Made by a program: the position numbers and the translations under genes. From assembly GCA_016748015.1 (NCBI GenBank), contig JAAOMT010000531.1:352295-416294 (forward strand): 64,000 nt of DNA, given 5' to 3'. Origin of the DNA: Geosiphon pyriformis. Lineage: Eukaryota; Glomeromycota; Glomeromycetes; Archaeosporales; Geosiphonaceae. Below the pieces are notes generated by a model. The model was not told the DNA's origin, made no database searches, and saw nothing but the letters and a program-made list of their open reading frames with translations. Shown one piece after another: positions 13,101-24,491 of the stretch (its first letter is position 1; every line of letters begins with the position of its first letter).

Positions 13101-13549
13101 AAATTATCAATCATAAAATTTAAGAATTTCTCTAGTAATGGCCATTACTAGAACTTTGAAAATTAATAACTTGATATTGAGATCTAATTTCACGGTGATA
13201 ATATTGATGGTTGATTTATCGAAATCATCGATTTTGTTAGGATCAAATTTTTATAATAGTATTCCTTCATTTAAGGGCTAAAGGGAAATTAATTGTTTTT
13301 GATGATTTGATCATGCTCCCTTATCCGATTTCCCTTCAAGACTCTTAACGTAAAGATCAACAACTTTTTGTTTGTCCACCATAATCTCATTCGGATCTAG
13401 GGTCTTTGGCTTCATATTCTGGCTCGTATCTAGAGTATTTGGTTCACCATTTTCAGTAGAATCTAAAGTTTTTAAATTAAAAGGTTCATTCTCAGATAGA
13501 GACTGATTCTCAACCACTTCCACCAATCTTTCGGCAATATCGGCCACAC
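13101..13549. repeat. Exact 449-bp direct duplication beside an assembly gap
   Basis: Bases 13101-13549 are repeated at 13570-14018 with an offset of 469. The copies are separated only by 20 Ns (13550-13569). The left copy contains the 3' half of the uS10m reading frame and stops mid-codon at the gap; the right copy continues into the complete gene. A round 20-N spacer and the identity I see by eye suggest two contig ends that overlap but were not merged. Confidence 0.85.
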
Positions 13550-13779
13550 NNNNNNNNNNNNNNNNNNNNAAATTATCAATCATAAAATTTAAGAATTTCT
13601 CTAGTAATGGCCATTACTAGAACTTTGAAAATTAATAACTTGATATTGAGATCTAATTTCACGGTGATAATATTGATGGTTGATTTATCGAAATCATCGA
13701 TTTTGTTAGGATCAAATTTTTATAATAGTATTCCTTCATTTAAGGGCTAAAGGGAAATTAATTGTTTTTGATGATTTGA

Positions 13780-14385
13780 TCATGCTCCCTTATCCGATTT
13801 CCCTTCAAGACTCTTAACGTAAAGATCAACAACTTTTTGTTTGTCCACCATAATCTCATTCGGATCTAGGGTCTTTGGCTTCATATTCTGGCTCGTATCT
13901 AGAGTATTTGGTTCACCATTTTCAGTAGAATCTAAAGTTTTTAAATTAAAAGGTTCATTCTCAGATAGAGACTGATTCTCAACCACTTCCACCAATCTTT
14001 CGGCAATATCGGCCACACTTCCAGGAGGATTTTTATTTTCTACATCCTTTAGCCGTTTTCTTTGTTTTCCCTTAGCCTTTTCTAACATCCGTTTACCCAA
14101 GCCTATCTCTTCCCATTCCCACATTTTAACTTTCAATCCAATACCGGCGGGTACATTCTGAGTCACATAATACAGCCATCGATCAACCACCGACTGATTC
14201 ACATCTCGAAGACGAATGGATCTCCTATGTGTTTTTCGCTCGAAATTTTCTTGGGTCTTTTTGTGAATGAAGGGGCCTCGTATAACTGTCCATCGGACTA
14301 TCTTGGTAGGCAAATAATCAGGACCTGAACAGCAAATGCCTAAGGCGTACGCAGCACGTCGGGAAAAATCAATGTAGAAATCCAT
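13780..14385 (-). CDS. rsm10: Mitochondrial small-subunit ribosomal protein uS10m
   Basis: A single-exon frame of 201 codons with ATG at 14385. Residues about 30-100 are an S10 domain: RGPFIHKKTQENFERKTHRR corresponds to the conserved GPxPLPT/FERRTHKR strand. Next come IRLRDVNQSVVDRWLYYVTQ and the VPAGIGLKVKMWEWE strand. In the family this protein sits in the head of the small mitoribosomal subunit. The tail after residue 125 (LVEVVENQSLSENEPFNLK and a Thr/Leu/Asp-rich segment) is a fungal-type extension of unknown role. The N-terminus FSRRAAYALGI could serve as a short presequence. A truncated second copy of the 3' half lies across the 20-N gap and should not be counted as a gene. Confidence 0.88.
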   Translation of the reverse strand: MDFYIDFSRRAAYALGICCSGPDYLPTKIVRWTVIRGPFIHKKTQENFERKTHRRSIRLRDVNQSVVDRWLYYVTQNVPAGIGLKVKMWEWEEIGLGKRMLEKAKGKQRKRLKDVENKNPPGSVADIAERLVEVVENQSLSENEPFNLKTLDSTENGEPNTLDTSQNMKPKTLDPNEIMVDKQKVVDLYVKSLEGKSDKGA

Positions 14386-14550
14386 CGGACCAGTAGTATA
14401 AGATCGAAATTCGAGTTCGCAGACTACTATATTATGCTTCGGTGGAATTTTTTCGGGCTCTGGTTTTGTGTGGTGTTAAGTAAATAAAAGCGAATAAATT
14501 GTGGCATTTTATTGATCATTCTCTTGTATAATTAGCAAACCTAAAATCAA

Positions 14551-14890
14551 TTATTCAATTATTTCGTAGAAACCTAGAAAGATGTGATGTAACTTTTCTT
14601 CTTGTTTCCACGCTGCAGACTCGTTGTTTTTATCCCATATAGGTACAGCTTTCAATATACTTTCATAAACGGACGGCGCTTTCCCGGCGTCTCCAATTTG
14701 TGGTTTTTCGTTATAAAGAGGACTACTATTCTAACGCATAAATGATACCAAAGTCTGAGTTGTAGTCACGACCAAAGTAAAATTTAGTTAAAGCCTACCT
14801 ACGCCTTGGTATTGAATCTCCTACTGTTGACAAACAATGAAAGCACAGTACTTAGGGAGATTGTAGAGGTGAGCAAAGGTAAAGGCACCT
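14551..14890 (-). CDS. Small unidentified gene, at least two exons
   Basis: The last exon (about 14551-14722) reads PLYNEKPQIGDAGKAPSVY, then ESILKAVPIWDKNNESAAW, and ends GFYEIIE before TAA at 14551-14553. A GTAGGT donor after 14803 allows an upstream exon, LSLFVNSRRFNTKA, joined in frame through an AG near 14723. The SRRFNTKA segment resembles the end of a mitochondrial presequence. I found no in-frame ATG, so the first exon is missing from this model. The gene is divergent from the P1 gene and could share its promoter region. I do not recognise the family. Confidence 0.45.
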
Positions 14891-15168
14891 TAAAAAACAC
14901 AGAAAATCTTCAAGAATAAACACAAAATGCTAAATTAGAGATTTTTGATTTGAGAGCTGTGGCCGGAAACACACCTTTTGCGAGAGAAATTGAGGCAGTC
15001 GAAACATATTTGTTGTGTTCTGCTGATTTACAAAAATTTTTTTCCAATACATACAATTCAGGGTAACTGATGTACATCTACATTTAAACAACATAGAATT
15101 TTTTTACTTCACCCAATTTTTTTTTTGATTTTTTTCCATTCTTATAAACTACACCGAAAACTAGAGAA

Positions 15169-15762
15169 ATGGGTTCAAACATCGAACTCGCAGTTGTTTA
15201 CGCCGCTCTTATTCTCGCCGATGACAATATTGATATTACAGTAAGGACTCGTTTCAATTCTGGAACTCCCTTTTTCTGTTTGAAAAAGGAAAATACCTTT
15301 GCCTAACACAATAAGTGTCTTTCTGGGCAGAGTGATAAGCTTCAAGCCCTGACAAAAGCTGCAGGTGTGGATGTTGAACCAGTATGGGCAAATCTTTTTG
15401 CCAAAGCATTGGAAGGAAAGAACGTTACTGACTTATTATTTAACGTCGGAGCTGGTAACTAGAATTTTTTTATAAATTCATGAAAATAAAGGCTTTTCTA
15501 AATTTTGAAAATTTATTTTACTATTTCAACATAAAACAGGTGGTGGTGGTGCACCTGCTACTGGGGGAACAGGTGGTGGTTCAGCGACTAGTGGGGCCGC
15601 TGATGCAAAACCTGCTGAAGAAGAAAAACCAAAGGAGGAGGAACAGGACGAATCAGATGGAGATATGGGTTTGGGTATGTGAATTCCCTATTTTTGATGA
15701 ATTTTTTTCAGCACTACTGGCTCTAATTATTATCATTTTTATGTTTAGGTCTATTCGATTAG
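15169..15762 (+). CDS. rpp1: 60S acidic ribosomal protein P1
   Basis: Four exons: 15169-15240, 15331-15454, 15540-15674 and 15749-15762, all with GT-AG introns and in-frame joins. The product begins [20 protein letters not shown], the helical dimerisation domain of P1 (not P2, which starts MKYLAAYLLL). It continues [20 protein letters not shown] and [22 protein letters not shown] Gly/Ala hinge (15540-15600) and an acidic tail follow. It ends DGDMGLGLFD, the conserved C-terminal peptide that contacts elongation factors at the ribosomal GTPase centre. Total length of about 115 residues is normal for P1. The last exon encodes only the final few residues (LFD), an unusual but consistent split. 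Confidence 0.95.
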
Positions 15763-16335
15763 AGAATATTTGGTATTCTAATACGGCTCTTGTTGCTCGA
15801 GAATCAAAATCGATATCTTTTGTAATCTTGGCTGTTAATTAAAATCTCTTTGGATGATTTTCAACTTGATTAAAAAAATTGGAACAAACCTCAATTAAAA
15901 AACCACGATGATTTGGTTAGCAAATGACTTTTAGTTGAAATTAATAAAATATCTAATTATTCCAAGATTCTCAAAGACACCTTTCATTAATCAACTTTTT
16001 TCTGAGCCATATGGTGCCAACCACTTTAAAGAGCATGAATGATCATGGTTTACCAGGTTTTCATCCATGTCCAGAATAGTGGAATATTAAATTAGCTCCA
16101 TTTTCTTGTTCGCATCCAACTTGGAATTTCCTCATAGTTGGCTGTACACAAAATTTAGTGCAACAATTTTGATCATTGGATGGGATTTTGTTCTCGAAAT
16201 AAATGGAATTAGATTGATACGTATTTTCTAGATTGATGTGATCATATTAAACAAAAATGATGAATTATTTGAGCTGGAAATATCTTGCCATCTTGAAAGA
16301 GAAAAGCACTTTTAATTTTAGCGGCTAAGCTGTAC
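15763..16335. other. Intergenic region between P1 and pyrophosphatase genes
   Basis: Probable P1 3' UTR followed by the pyrophosphatase promoter. I see no open frame of coding quality and no RNA gene. Confidence 0.5.
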
Positions 16336-17886
16336 ATGCTGAGAACTTTCCTAGCTTCTACCTCTTTCCTTGCCTTTTCTCATATACCTCGCAAACCAAC
16401 CAATTTCATTAAAATGTCTGAATATAAAACTCGAATCATAGGCGCCCTCAATACTCTGGATTTCCGCGTTTATATTGGTAAACGCGAGTTATCCTTGTTT
16501 TAGCTTTTATTAATCATTATAAATTTAAAGTATTATTGAACTCTTTAGAAAAGAATGGGACCGTGCTCTCCACTTTTCATGATATTCCACTATTCGCTAA
16601 TGAAAATAAGACACTTTTGAATTTTGTGGTGGAAATCCCAAGGTGGACTAATGCTAAATTAGAGGTTTGGGTGATATAACTAGATTTATATTACCTATAT
16701 TCAAGATTAAAATGCACTTTCAATTTTGGATCTTCCCTATTTGTTATAGATTTCCAAAGAAGAGACTTTAAACCCGATTAAGCAAGATATAAAAAAGGGT
16801 AAATTACGATATGTTCGTAATTGTTTCCCTCATCATGGATATATCTGGAATTACGGTGCATTTCCACAGGTAATATTCATGTTTGCTCATTGATAATTCA
16901 TTTTATGCCCGGTATTGAAATGCTATTAACAACGTAGACTTGGGAAGATCCTACCACAGTTCACCCCGAGACCAAGGCTAGAGGTGATAACGATCCTCTC
17001 GATGTTTGTGAGATTGGGGAACAAGTTGGTTACCCTGGACAGGTCAAACAAGTCAAGGTCCTGGGGATTATGGCTCTCTTGGACGAAGGTTCGTTTCCTA
17101 CACAAAGAATGATGCCAGACTGTCACTCGGTGTCAATAATTTAAACTGAATAATTTTTTTTAGGAGAGACCGATTGGAAAGTTATCGTAATCGATGTAAA
17201 TGATCCATTGGCTAACAAGTTAAATGGTCAGTATACCTGAAAAATTTTTAATGACTTCTAAGTTTTCTGATAAATGATTTTTTGAATAGACATTGAGGAC
17301 GTCGAAAGACACTTGCCGGGTCTTATTCGTGCCACTAATGAGTGGTTCCGGATTTACAAAATTCCTGATGGAAAACCCGAAAATCAATTTGCTTTCAGTG
17401 GTGAAGCCAAAAATAAAGTGAGAAACCATTTTCTTTAACTACTCTGTCTCTTTCTCGTTAATACTCCATTTCAATCTGAATTTATATAGAAATACGCTAC
17501 CGAAATAATCCATGAAACTCATGAAGCATGGCGTCGTCTACTCTCTGGACAAATTCCTGCTAAGACGGACAAATATGAAATAAACCTGTATGCAATCTGA
17601 TCACTATAATGCTTTTATTTCCCACTGCATTTTTAACACTTGATCATTATTACTTCCAGGACCAATCTCACAGTGGATGGAAGCCCCGCCAAAATAACTA
17701 CAGATGATCCTTTATATCAAACTATCCCTCCCGATTCAAGGCAGCCACCAGCGCCTGTAGATCCCTCTAGTAAGTTTTTTGATATTCAAAATCAGACCGG
17801 TTTTTTGAGAAATTACATTTTAATGGAAAATTTTCTTCATTGCAGTCGACAAATGGTTTTTCATCTCTGGTACATCTAATTTGTAA
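16336..17886 (+). CDS. ipp1: Soluble inorganic pyrophosphatase (family I), possible dual-start cytosolic/mitochondrial gene
   Basis: Nine exons: 16336-16477, 16549-16664, 16750-16869, 16938-17088, 17164-17226, 17290-17417, 17490-17587, 17660-17769 and 17846-17886. Every junction keeps frame and uses GT-AG. The product hydrolyses PPi to two phosphates. Family I hallmarks are present: [36 protein letters not shown], then [11 protein letters not shown], the metal-binding DPLDV signature (D-[SGDN]-D-[PE]-[LIVMF]-D). Further blocks are [20 protein letters not shown] and [19 protein letters not shown]. The C-terminus is [10 protein letters not shown]. The cytosolic protein starts at ATG 16414 (MSEYKTRI). 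An in-frame ATG at 16336 adds 26 residues ([20 protein letters not shown] and more) with no acids, as in a mitochondrial presequence. The first ATG has T at -3 and the second has A at -3, an arrangement that would allow leaky scanning. Confidence 0.93.
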
Positions 17887-18239
17887 TATTTAACAAGATA
17901 CTTATTTTTGTCTTAATCAGACTGTTAAATTGTTGACAAAACCTTTGTTGTTCGTGTTTCTTTTTACATGAATTATCGGTTTATTCAATATGATCCTTAG
18001 TCAATTGGAATTTCTGATATTGAGTAAACTGAAAACTTTAGAGTACTTGGGTAGGGTTAAATTCCCTTACAATCAGCCGTAAAATTAATGCAATGAGAAT
18101 ATCCCAAAGTCAGTTAAATTTTTCAAAAATGTTATTTTTAATTAAATTGATTAAATTAATAAAATTAATAGCATATTCAAATAATACAATCATTAAAACT
18201 TTATACTTTGATTAATTAAAGTTATTTATTAAAGGTAGG

Positions 18240-19150
18240 TTAGATCACTAAATAGATCACCGACCAATTTTTTTTTAGTTTGAGTGATAGTTCTAAACAA
18301 ACCTTATGAGCTGGTGATATTTTCTTCTATCTGGGGTCTTTATGAAAGGAAAATAAGTTTAATAGCTACGTGGTCGTTGTGGTCGAAAACCTGCGAGACG
18401 AGAATTTCCTGACGTATTGGCAGTAGGTCTCAATATGCCCAAGTTTCCTAATATTTTGATACTATCCCAGTAACTAACTATTTTATTTTATTCATCCCTT
18501 TATATCAGATGGTACCTAATTAATGTTCAATTCCCTCAAAAGTCTACTTCGTCGTGAGTCTTCTCGATTGATTTGATTTTTGAGACGGAATACGAAGTTA
18601 GTTCGACCCATTAAATAATATTTTTTATTGGTTGTTATAATAATTCATAACCAATATTCAAGCAAATTTATTTGCACGTTGATTGCTAAAGCGGGGACAA
18701 CTCTTAGTGATCTTCAGGTATTAATTAATTTAATTATCGCTGCTTGCTCAACTTTTATTCTGAAAAATTCCTTTGCAATTTCATATCAGGATTTACAAAC
18801 AGTTGAATTATGAGATCTTAGTGAAGACCAAGTATTAAGCTGCTAATCATGTGAGAAGCGCTTTAAAATCATTGTGGAATTTTATTTTAAAATCTAAAAC
18901 AAGTCGAAGGAGTAAACCGTGGGTGCGTATCTCTTTCAGATCATGATAAAGTCGAATCCTCAAAAATGGAAAGGATACGCATATTCCATGTTTATTTAAA
19001 CGAGAAAATTATATTGTTTAAGCTTAACCTTCAGATTCTTATTTCAACTGACGTAGACCTGCATTCACTGATGATGATGACTCACACGATGAAATTCCAT
19101 TTTATACATCAGCATTTGAACCTTTCGCGACGTTACGGTAGGATTAAATA
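18240..19150 (+). other. Coding-like blocks without a resolved gene model
   Basis: Several short stretches look translated. ATG at 18523 opens MFNSLKSLLR and ends at a GTGAGT donor; GTTLSDLQ at 18690-18717 also ends at a GTATTA donor. HVRSALKSLWNFILKSK lies near 18850, and PAFTDDDDSHDEIPFYTSAF near 19055-19115 is followed by GTAGGA. On the minus strand 18364-18460 reads LGNLGILRPTANTSGN to a stop. I could not join any of these with clean splice sites and frames. They may be one small plus-strand gene with introns, a decayed gene, or two overlapping genes. No family is recognised. Confidence 0.3.
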
Positions 19151-19749
19151 AAACCCATAGGTAAGAAGATAAACCGGCCAATTTAACAAAAAAATATTGC
19201 ATAATTGTGCTTCAATTCTTACTCTATTTGAGATAGTATCTTCATCCAATGCATAAATGTGTTGAATGGTGCATTTTATAAAAGGGGTTTTGCTCCATAA
19301 CCGAAAATTTTAAGTCAACAAATGTGTAAGGATGGGGAGATCTGATATTAAGAAAAAATATTTAATCATTGGGTCCTTGAACTAGCCGAAGGGATTGGGT
19401 TTGCAATTAAGACTTGCATTATAATATCTTTTCGGATATGTTCAATTGTTTAATCTGCAAAGAAAAACAAAAACAAGGAACCTATAATAAACTATAAAGT
19501 TTACAGTCTTTCGTAGACCTTGCGTCAAAGAGATGACGGCTAAGGACAGATACGGGACTGACATTGATACAATGATTGGTTAAACATAATTGGGGAAAGA
19601 AATGAATATTTGAGATACAAATATTATCAGATTCTTGCGCATCATTATTAAAAGGATTTTATTTTTGAGATTGGCATCAACAGTCTTGATAAATTAACTA
19701 AAGAAAAATTGATTATAGTTTTTGTTAAACCATTTTTTGAATTAAATAT

Positions 19750-19773
19750 ATAATAATAATAATGATAATAATG

Positions 19774-19818
<45 letters not shown>
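19750..19818. repeat. (AAT)n microsatellite with occasional ATG units
   Basis: About 22 trinucleotide units, mainly AAT, interrupted by AATG near both the start and the middle. Confidence 0.9.
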
Positions 19819-20024
19819 TAATTTTAAAGAAATAATTATGTATATATATATATATATATATATTTGAAAAAATTAATAATATTAAAAAATAATTACAAAT
19901 AATAATGTGGGGTTAATTTTGTTGCAATTTGTATTTATTTTTTAAATTATCATATTTACCATAATATTTTAAATATATATATATAAATTTTAAAAATTAA
20001 AATATAAATTTTTTTTATTGCTTT

Positions 20025-20095
20025 ACTGTAGTCCAACCACCATCTATCTAATTACAACATATAATGTTCTATGATAAACGTGACCAGCCAACCGG
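20025..20095 (-). mobile_element. Degraded LINE 3' tail fragment
   Basis: Read on the minus strand it shares the order GGCTGGTCACGT ... GTGG-TTGGAC with the 3' UTR of the LINE copy ending at 50500. It is more diverged than the copies at 21925 and 22236. Confidence 0.5.
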
Positions 20096-21924
20096 AAATC
20101 TATTAATTTTATATTAGTTTAAATAATTTTTTAAAGTTAATAAGTAAAATTTAAATCCATATTAATATATAATATCTGTTAAAAAATTTTAAAAAATATA
20201 AATAATGAAATAAAAAATATAAATCAATATTTGTCTAATTAATAAAATTAATTTTTGCTTATAAATATGAATAAATATATTTTTTAAAAGTCTGTTAATT
20301 TTATATATTATTTATTTTTACTTTTATAGATTATTTTTAAAAATAAAATATTATTACATTACAATTCTTTTAAATTAAGATACGATTTTCATGCAATTAA
20401 CGATTTTATATAGTTACAAAATGATATGTACAATATGCTTTTTTTGGACTAAATCATAAAATCGAATATAAATAGATGTCAATTTTTAGAATCTCTACGG
20501 AAATTTATTTTAATAAAACTCATGTATATTTCATTTTGGATGACTTTTTTTGTTCAATTCAAATGTTATTTGTATGAAATTTTCTGTAATATCAAAATAT
20601 TTTAATTTTAAAATTTCTTTTAAATATTTCAAGTACTGAAATAAAATGTTTGGCTGGAATAAAAAAAATATAAATATTTTGTATCTTTGTAATATTTAAA
20701 CTTGTTTGTTTTTAATATGACTTTTGGTATTTGTATTTTGATTCTTTTTTAACTGGATTTTTTGAATTATTCTTTAAAATATTTAATCTTATCTACCATA
20801 ATTCGAATTCTAGTATCCAGGTACATTAAATTACTCGGTTATGGATAGACAATTAAAGGGTATTTAATAATTAAATTTGGCAATAAGAACTCTATATGTT
20901 GCAAAATTTTGATTAAAAAATCAGTTTTTACCAATAATTAATTCATGTTGTCTTTCGCATATACTTGGTAAAACCTACGTATATTTAATAACCAAATTCA
21001 AAGATTAGTAATTAAAATGTGAATAAAGAATTTTACTAATTCTTGACCCAAAAAGGATTATATAGATACATGTGAAAAACTATCGATTTTAACAAACATC
21101 TAACGAAAAATGGGTGTGCAACCACTAAACCAGTTCAATATTAAACGCAAATTAGAAAATGGAGACTTTGCTTATAAATGTTTGTCCTAAGTTAAACAAC
21201 TTAATGCAATTAAAAGAAGTATAAATAATATTCACAAAAAAACTTTATAATAAACTTAGTTATAAGTAAACAAAAGCAATTACAATAACCAAAAGTTTGA
21301 CAATATATTAAAAAATTTATTATAAAAATTTATATACAAAATTAAGCAAATAAAAATAAGAGTTATTTGTTCTTAAAATTATTGATATTTTTTTATAATT
21401 GTAATTAATTATATTATTATTAGTAATTACTATTAAAATAAAAATAATAATCCAAAATTTTTTGGTTATTTAATTGTTTTTAAAAATCTTTGATAAAGTT
21501 AACTTTGTTTTTTTAATTCGAAATTGTAATTTTATTTCGTTAAAAACAAGTTGTTGCATTTTTTTATGTTTTTGTCATATTATTATTTTTTTATTACCAA
21601 AAAATTGTTATAGTATTGTATATTTTATTTATAACAGCTTTTTATTATGTATGTAATTTCAGTTCTGTTTATAATTTAGTTGTTTTTTTATTTTTAATAA
21701 TATATAAAATTTAATAACAAAAAATAAATAATTATTTGATTTTATTATTATTTAAACAAAATTAATTGCAATTGTTTTTATTAAATCTAATACGTTTATA
21801 AAATTATTAAAAAATTTATATAATTTTTGTATAAAACTTTTTTAATTTTGTAATTTGTAATTTTATTATGTATTATTAATATAATTACATAATATTTATT
21901 TATTTTTTTTATTATGAGTTTTAC

Positions 21925-22020
21925 GAGTGCAGCCCAACCACTACTTAAGTACATAGAATCAAAAACAGAATCTAAATTAAGCGTGGCTCATGCCTTTTCT
22001 ACACGTGACCAGCCACTTTA
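21925..22020 (-). mobile_element. LINE 3' tail, extremely 5'-truncated copy
   Basis: About 96 bp, reverse-complement of the last part of the LINE 3' UTR at 50380-50480. It has AGTGGCTGGTCACGTGTAGA at one end and GTAGTGGTTGGGCTGCACTC at the other. AT-rich DNA flanks both sides and no coding part is attached. Confidence 0.75.
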
Positions 22021-22235
22021 ATATTTAAATATATATATATATATATAATTAAATAAATTATTTTAAACTTAAAAAATTCAATAAATCTACAAAAATAATA
22101 AATTTATATCTTAAATTTAATATTTTTGTTTTTTATTATGTTCAATATTAAATAATTTAATTACCATTATTTTTATATAATATAATTATCCTACATTAAA
22201 TATTTATTTTTTTTATTTTTTTTTATTCAGTTTAA

Positions 22236-23306
22236 TGAGTGCAGCCCAACTACTACCTAAATACATAGATCATAATAATCTAAATTAAGTATGGCTTATG
22301 TCTTTTCTACATGTAACCAGCCATTTAGGCCAATCAAGACAACACTACATACTTAAATTACTTACCACAGAAACATCACACAGAAAACCAAAATCTGAAC
22401 TAGTTAGACAAGGATGCAATCCAAAACACACATGGATACCTAGCCTAAAACCAAAATCCTGGATTGTTCCAGCAGACCATAAAGAAAACAGACCAGATAT
22501 TAAAGGAATAGACAATCCATCATGTGGCAGAAGATTATATTTCTCATAATAGGCTCTTAACTTAGCTGCTGGCAGCCAAACGGCTGACCTGTGGCTCTTA
22601 GTAAAATGACCAATGCACCCCTATCAGAGTTAGCACCCAACTGGCCTATTGTGTCAACCATCCAACTCTTCAGCACAAAACCCTTAGCCAGTGCTGTAAA
22701 CAAGTCTATAAAAAAAGCAGCCTCATTCAGCAAATTAGCAACTGTATTCTCATTGGCAAAAGTGTTCAGCAATACACTTCACTCCAAAGTAGCATTAGAC
22801 AATAAGGTATCCCTGACATTGTCATTATGACTGCAAGAAAAAACATGATCAGAGTCCTCGATTAAATCACACCAGATGCAGACAACACTTAGATAATTCA
22901 GATTATACATCTTTTTCTTTTTGGCCACAGGTAAGTGATAATGAAGTGCCTTTATGAAGTAAAACTAAAGTGTTACCAATGCAGTGCTAGTGTAGCCAGA
23001 TTTGATTTTGCTGTTAGGATGCCAAATGCAAAAAGTTCTGGCTTTATCAAAATGGTTACTGAGACCCATATTAATAATGTTATCAACATATTTGGCTTCT
23101 CAATCAACAGAGTAGACAGCATTGAATAAATTTTTGGCAACATGACAAATGTTTCCAAAAACAGGTCTGCCTTCAACAATAAGAAAACAATAAGGTACTA
23201 CAATAGATAAGAAGGACTTAGAGGTAACAGTTGCATTAGCATAAAAATTAGCATGTTTATTTCCAACAACACCAAAATGGTCTTTGATCTTATTCTATGT
23301 AACTAA
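22236..23306 (-). mobile_element. 3' part of a minus-strand LINE (RNase H end, C-terminal domain and 3' UTR)
   Basis: Minus-strand reading gives, from 23300 downward, DHFGVVGNKHANFYANATVT (end of RNase H), KGFVLKSW, and PLISGLFSLWSAGTIQDFGF. These match, block by block, the plus-strand LINE copy at 49440-50364. The 3' UTR tail follows at 22236-22330. Several stops and frameshifts show it is dead. At 23306 it is broken by the LTR of element 1 and resumes at 31157, so it is the 3' portion of one interrupted LINE. Confidence 0.8.
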
Positions 23307-24179
23307 TATTACAAGATAGTTTTCTTGGTATATTTAATTGCTGATATCCCGTTTTAAATGCAACCAGTCTCTCATGAGTTCTTTAATTCTATTTGTGTGA
23401 TAATGTTACTGTTATATTAAAGGCTTTCTTTTTAATGTCATGATGTAAGTTATTTCTCAAATTCTGATTGTTGTGTGTATTTATGTACTCTTTTCCAGAG
23501 GCTGAACTGAAATCTACCCACTGTCTAAAGTCTTCTCTGAGGCTATCCTTGCAATTGCCTGATGTGTTTCTCTAATCTAGAAACACAGAATATTAATGGC
23601 TTTTTAGCACTTTTCCTAATTCTCACAATAAAGCTTTTATCAATTAGTAACAACATGAATAATCTTGATCAGAAATTATTCTTCCAAGAGATTCAGCTGA
23701 TGAATGATAGTTTCATTCAATAAATAATACAAGTAAGTTTCTTAACACATTGGATTCAGTTTTTAATATTCTTTTTCATTTTTTTTTGATTAAAAGTTTT
23801 TGTAGATATTTATTTTTAAAAGTAAAGACTAGAAGATAATTAAAGTAGAACTGTTGGATGAATTGTTTTGTTAGATGATATCATTTTTCTCAATATTAAA
23901 GCTACTGTATATATACATGTTTGTAGTTCTACAAGAAAACACATTGTAATACTTTCTTTTTGGTATCTCAACCTGGTGTTTGCCACTATCACCAGTTGGT
24001 GTTGGCCACTATTACTAGTTGATATTGGCCACTATCACCAGTTGATGTTGGCTGCTATTGTGAGCTGGTGCTTGCCACTATGTTAATCATTACCTTTCTA
24101 GGATTATTACTGTGCTATATTATGATTGGATAATTTATATTATTTTATGATTCTTTTGCTAAATTCTTGAACTGTAACA
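23307..24179 (-). repeat. 3' LTR of element 1
   Basis: It aligns along its whole length with 30284-31156. It begins TGTTACAGTTCAAG on the minus strand directly after a polypurine tract. It contains about five imperfect 23-bp tandem units near 23970-24080 built on GTTGGCCACTATCACCAGT. Confidence 0.88.
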
Positions 24180-24194
24180 TTATCCCCTCCTTTC
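24180..24194 (-). promoter_or_regulatory. Polypurine tract of element 1
   Basis: Minus strand GAAAGGAGGGGATAA lies immediately upstream of the 3' LTR. It is the expected primer site for plus-strand DNA synthesis, and element 3 has a similar tract at the same place. Confidence 0.75.
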
Positions 24195-24199
24195 AAGAT

Positions 24200-24480
24200 T
24201 GAGCTTCATCGAAATTGAAGTTAATTTCTTTATTGAATTCTAAGTTACAATAGTAGTCCAATACTGTATTATTAACTTGTTGTTGTAATTTTTGAAATTG
24301 TGAATTGGTAAGTCGTCCAATACTGTTAGATCTAGTAATACTTTGTGATAATTTTCAAATGCTTTGAAAATTCCATAAACTGCTTTTTGAATGGAATGTA
24401 CTGTTGGTTTTTCCAATAAAACTTTCTAATTATTGGATTGTTGCTTTGTTACTTTGTCAATTACTCTAATTGATGGATGG
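24200..24480 (-). pseudogene. Accessory tail domain of element 1
   Basis: Minus-strand frames contain KAVYGIFKAFENYHKVLLD and, after a frameshift, SNSIGRLTNSQFQKLQQQV and NFNFDEAQS just before the polypurine tract. Element 3 has ARAIYRIHTAFQDKPEILLD, SNQLGKITNAQFEELQTQI and ELDFDGAQY at the same position. No known domain is recognised. In element 1 this segment follows RNase H directly, so the deletion that removed integrase left it in place. Confidence 0.6.
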
Positions 24481-24491
24481 GTTCATAATTT

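Larger units (their letters stand above)
19160..21924. other. Long AT-rich gene-free stretch
   Basis: About 2.7 kb of A/T-dominated sequence with only chance frames. It contains an ATA/ATG microsatellite, a TA dinucleotide run (19843-19862) and a degraded LINE 3' tail near 20025-20095, each noted separately. I see nothing else. Confidence 0.55.

Noticed and set aside
13311-13583. Second uS10m gene copy
   Set aside because: Truncated duplicate at an assembly gap; identical to the 3' part of the complete gene.
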